A stretch of 64,000 nucleotides of DNA from CAMYKD01 sp041617155 (lineage in GTDB: Bacteria; Pseudomonadota; Alphaproteobacteria; Kiloniellales; JAKSDN01): the NCBI GenBank assembly GCA_041617155.1, contig JBFJPL010000001.1:1-64000 (forward strand), read 5' to 3'. A program made the translations under genes and the position numbers. Position 1 is the stretch's first letter. Each line of letters opens with the position of its first letter. The notes beneath the pieces were generated by a model. It was not told the DNA's origin. It ran no database searches and was given only the letters and a program-made list of their open reading frames with translations. Shown here piece after piece: positions 61,421 to 64,000 of the stretch.

Positions 61421-62116
61421 TCAGGTCTCGCGCGGCCTCAGATGGGCATGCCAGCGGTGCTCGGCCTGCTTGAAGAGCCACACGATCAGGAAGGTCATGC
61501 CGAGATAGAAGAGGCCGGCAACGATAAAGGACTGGAAGGGCACGAAGTGCCGCGAGTTGACGATCTTCGCGGCGCCGAACAGGTCGACCACGGTAATGAC
61601 GCCGGCGATGACGCTGCCATGCAGCATGAAGATGACCTCGTTGCCGTAGGCGGGCAGGGCGCGGCGAAAGGCGCTGGGCAGGATGATCCGGCGCAGCATC
61701 AGGCCCCTGGACATGCCGCAGGCACGGGCCGCCTCGATCTCGCCGAAGTGGGTCTGCTCGATGGCGCCGCGCAGGATCTCCGCGGTATAGGCGGCGGTAT
61801 TGAGTGCGAAGGCGATCAAGGCGCACCAATAGGCCTCCTTCAGGACCAGCCACAGGAAGCTCTCCCGCACCGCCTCGAACTGGCCGGCGCCGGCGTAGAT
61901 CAGGAAGGCCTGAACCAGAAGCGGTGTGCCGCGGAAGAAGTAGATGTAGGCCTTCGGCAGGCCGGCGATCAGCGGGTTCCGGGAGGCGGCTAGGACGGCC
62001 ATGGGAACCGCCAGGCAAAGGCCGAGCGCGAGCGCCATGACCACGAGCTGTATGGTGACCCACAATCCCTCGAGATAGAGCGGCAGATTATCGATGACGA
62101 CCGCGAAATCGTCCAT
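61421..62116 (-). CDS. Polar amino-acid ABC transporter permease (HisM/ArtM-like)
   Basis: 231-residue inner-membrane permease with about five helices and the EAA loop (EIEAARACGMSRGLMLRRIILP). It starts four bases after the partner permease stop. Together with the binding protein at the window edge it forms an importer of the histidine/lysine/arginine/ornithine class. No ATPase gene is visible in this part of the operon. Confidence 0.93.
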   Translation of the reverse strand: MDDFAVVIDNLPLYLEGLWVTIQLVVMALALGLCLAVPMAVLAASRNPLIAGLPKAYIYFFRGTPLLVQAFLIYAGAGQFEAVRESFLWLVLKEAYWCALIAFALNTAAYTAEILRGAIEQTHFGEIEAARACGMSRGLMLRRIILPSAFRRALPAYGNEVIFMLHGSVIAGVITVVDLFGAAKIVNSRHFVPFQSFIVAGLFYLGMTFLIVWLFKQAEHRWHAHLRPRET

Positions 62117-62119
62117 GGC

Positions 62120-62806
62120 TCAGGCCCTCCGCACGCCGACGCTGTAGCGTCGGTTGGCCCAGCGCAGCACGACGTCGGAGACCGCGGTGATGATCAGGAA
62201 GAGGAAGGCCACGACCAACAGGAAGGTGAAGGGTTGGCGCGTCGAGCCGCCGGCCAGCTGGGCGTTGTAGACCATGTCGTGCAGGCCGATCACCGAGACC
62301 AGGGCCGTGGTCTTGGCCAACACCAGCCAGTTGTTGCCGAACCCGGGCAGGGCGTGGCGCACCATCTGCGGCAGCGTAATCCGCAAAAAGCACTGCACCG
62401 GGGTCATGCCATAGGCTTGCCCGGCCTCGATCTCGCCGCGCGGCACGGCCATGATCGCGCCCCGGAAGGTCTCGGTCATATAGGCGCCGAAGATGAAACC
62501 GATCGAGAGGAAGCCGGCGGTGAAGGGGTCGACGTCGATATAGTCCCAGCCGAAGGTGTCGCCCAGGTTGTTCACCGCCATCTGGCCGCCGAAGAAGATC
62601 AGGGTCATGAGCACCAGATCGGGCACGCCGCGGATGATGGTGGTGTAGATGCCGGCGACCAGACGGGCGGTCTTCGACTTCGACAGCTTCGCCAGGGCGC
62701 CCAGCATGCCCAGGACCATGGCAATCGCCAAGGACAGAAGCGCGACCGCGACGGTCAGTTTCATGCCGTCGAGAATCAGCGGAAAATAGCCGTGTAGATC
62801 GAACAT
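62120..62806 (-). CDS. Polar amino-acid ABC transporter permease (HisQ-like)
   Basis: 228-residue permease with about five helices, VALLSLAIAMVLGMLGALAK near the start and the EAA loop EIEAGQAYGMTPVQCFLRITLP. The start FDLHGYFPLILDGMKLTVAVA fits HisQ/ArtQ proteins. It lies 28 bases after the FAD oxidoreductase gene. Confidence 0.93.
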   Translation of the reverse strand: MFDLHGYFPLILDGMKLTVAVALLSLAIAMVLGMLGALAKLSKSKTARLVAGIYTTIIRGVPDLVLMTLIFFGGQMAVNNLGDTFGWDYIDVDPFTAGFLSIGFIFGAYMTETFRGAIMAVPRGEIEAGQAYGMTPVQCFLRITLPQMVRHALPGFGNNWLVLAKTTALVSVIGLHDMVYNAQLAGGSTRQPFTFLLVVAFLFLIITAVSDVVLRWANRRYSVGVRRA

Positions 62807-62834
62807 CCCTACTCCCCCAGTGCCTTCCTACTCG

Positions 62835-63653
62835 CTAGCATAACCGAGAACCCGGGTCTGTCCACCGCGGTGCCGGCACGCCGAGCTGCGGCGCCTGCCC
62901 GGCCGCCCAACCGGTCATATCCTTCGGGGCGATCTCACGCTCGCGGTCCGGCGGGCCGGACGTTTTGTAGCGCCCGAAGCCGACCTTGAGGTCGGTGCCG
63001 GCGGGCGGCGGGACGAGGTAGAGCTCGTCGCTGCCGCCCAGGTCGACCACGGCCGGCATCTTCTGCCAGGCGTCCCGCAACCGCCCCGGCGGCGCGAGGT
63101 AGACCGCGACCTGGCGATAGCTGGTCACGCGCCGGGCGTGGTCTGGCACCAGCTCGCCGATCCAGGGCCCGGCGGCAACCACCAGTCGGTCGGCCTCGAG
63201 CGCGGTCCCGTCGGCCAGGATCACGCGGGCGCTTTCCGGGTCGATCGCCGCGACCTTGGTTTCGGGCCGCAGCGAATCGCCCAGCCGGCGCGCCGGGCCG
63301 GCAACGATAGGTTCGGCCAAAAGTACGCCGCCGCGCTTCGTGTGGATGCCGAACCTGAGCTCGTGGCCGGTCAGGACCGGGTGGCGATGCCGGACCTGAG
63401 CGGGTGTCAGAATGGAGAAATCGTGGCCGGCGCGCCGCGGTAGCTCGTAGGCCTCGAAGGCGGCCTCGACCATGGGCCCGTACGCGGGCAGGTCGCCGTA
63501 GAACAGCCGGGTCATGCGCTGCTGGTCGAACGAGGAGCCGAGCGGGTTGGGCCTCGGCCCCTGATCAAGGACCGTCGCCGCGTGCCCGCGGCGCTTGAGC
63601 GCCCAGGCGGTCGCCGGGCCGATGATCTCCGCGCCGACGATGATCGCCTTCAA
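62835..63653 (-). CDS. FAD-dependent (DAO-like) oxidoreductase, shortened and possibly non-functional
   Basis: 272 residues of a D-amino-acid-oxidase-like flavoprotein, about 100 shorter than usual. The N-terminal motif reads IVGAEIIGPATAWAL, in which the second Gly of GxGxxG is replaced by Glu. The middle (HTKRGGVLLAEPI, VVAAGPWIGELVPD, KVGFGRYKTSGPPDRE) is recognisable. After GWAAGQAPQLG the family similarity stops and the usual C-terminal FAD-contact region is absent. It sits between the transporter's binding protein and permease genes, so it may once have acted on the imported substrate. Confidence 0.7.
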   Translation of the reverse strand: MKAIIVGAEIIGPATAWALKRRGHAATVLDQGPRPNPLGSSFDQQRMTRLFYGDLPAYGPMVEAAFEAYELPRRAGHDFSILTPAQVRHRHPVLTGHELRFGIHTKRGGVLLAEPIVAGPARRLGDSLRPETKVAAIDPESARVILADGTALEADRLVVAAGPWIGELVPDHARRVTSYRQVAVYLAPPGRLRDAWQKMPAVVDLGGSDELYLVPPPAGTDLKVGFGRYKTSGPPDREREIAPKDMTGWAAGQAPQLGVPAPRWTDPGSRLC

Positions 63654-63728
63654 GCGCGTCTCTCCCCGACGGAAACGCCGCCGTCCGATCCCTCGAACGG
63701 CGGCGTCATCCCGACACGGCGTTGCGGC

Positions 63729-64000
63729 TCAGTCCGCGCCGTAGACGTCGAAGGCGAAGTACTTGCCGTTGATCTTCTCGTAGGTGCCGTTGGCACGGAT
63801 AGCGTCGATCGCGGCGTTCATCTTTTCCACCAGATCCTTATCCTGCTTGCGGATAGCGATGCCGGCGCCCTCGCCGAAGTATTTCGGGTCGCTGTAGCCG
63901 GGCCCGACGAACTCGAAGTCCTTGCCGGAGTCGGTTTTCAGGAACCCTTCTTCTATGGCCATAAAATCGGCCAGCAGCAGATCGACGCGGCCCGCCACGG
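63729..64000 (-). CDS. Polar amino-acid ABC transporter substrate-binding protein, C-terminal part
   Basis: The last 89 or so residues of a periplasmic binding protein of the HisJ/ArgT type; the gene continues beyond the window. It shows GRVDLLLADFMAIEEGFL, the PGYSDPKYFGEGAGIAIRK block and the final NGTYEKINGKYFAFDVYG, which are characteristic of lysine/arginine/ornithine/histidine receptors. It heads the transporter operon. Confidence 0.9.
   Translation of the reverse strand, partial: VAGRVDLLLADFMAIEEGFLKTDSGKDFEFVGPGYSDPKYFGEGAGIAIRKQDKDLVEKMNAAIDAIRANGTYEKINGKYFAFDVYGAD

Overview
This looks like a chromosomal window from a GC-rich, metabolically versatile alphaproteobacterium, most like Rhodospirillales and relatives. 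The grounds are gene content (PcaDCHGB, a gentisate route, TRAP uptake, a complete cbb3 oxidase locus, an FNR-type regulator with TTGA-N6-TCAA boxes, small alphaproteobacterial hypotheticals) and very high third-position GC. No rRNA, tRNA, CRISPR array, transposase or phage gene was seen.

Region 1 (1-6147): the 3' end of an RTX calcium-binding protein, then a type I secretion ABC transporter, its HlyD-type adaptor, and a CHASE2 adenylate/guanylate cyclase whose start overlaps the adaptor stop. Region 2 (6355-17920): a minus-strand 38-residue membrane peptide, then a seven-gene electron-transfer cluster. It holds a pentaheme cytochrome, an outer-membrane barrel, a membrane-anchored FAD/[2Fe-2S] reductase, a tetraheme cytochrome, a double cyclic-nucleotide-binding domain fused to four [4Fe-4S] clusters, a di-heme b membrane protein and a decaheme cytochrome. 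That is 19 CxxCH sites with no recognisable terminal reductase. Two of the cytochromes carry related acidic tandem repeats (DDDLLA and GDILADE). This is the best candidate here for an undescribed system.

Region 3 (18101-34601): acetolactate synthase, then an aromatic-degradation island: PobA, a TRAP transporter, a 3-hydroxybenzoate/gentisate operon behind a 32-bp perfect palindrome, a MarR regulator, and a pcaDCHG-BKACE-pcaB operon on the minus strand. Two genes are chimeras. One joins the front of fumarylpyruvate hydrolase to the tail of maleylpyruvate isomerase. The other joins the C-terminal part of a dehydroshikimate dehydratase-like protein to an RTX domain. A beta-keto acid cleavage enzyme in the pca operon may replace the usual last steps.

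Region 4 (34963-58658): a microaerobic/stress island. It has a frameshifted P-type cation ATPase, an FtsH-like protease, an FNR-type regulator, a small cytochrome c, nicotinate phosphoribosyltransferase, a host-attachment-family protein, a universal stress protein, a cation/proton antiporter, two hemerythrins and ccoNOQP-GHIS. Four perfect FNR-type boxes and two near matches sit in promoters here. Region 5 (58842-64000): an SDR dehydrogenase, two small unknown proteins flanked by AT-rich DNA, a PilZ protein, and a polar amino-acid ABC transporter operon that includes a probably broken FAD oxidoreductase.
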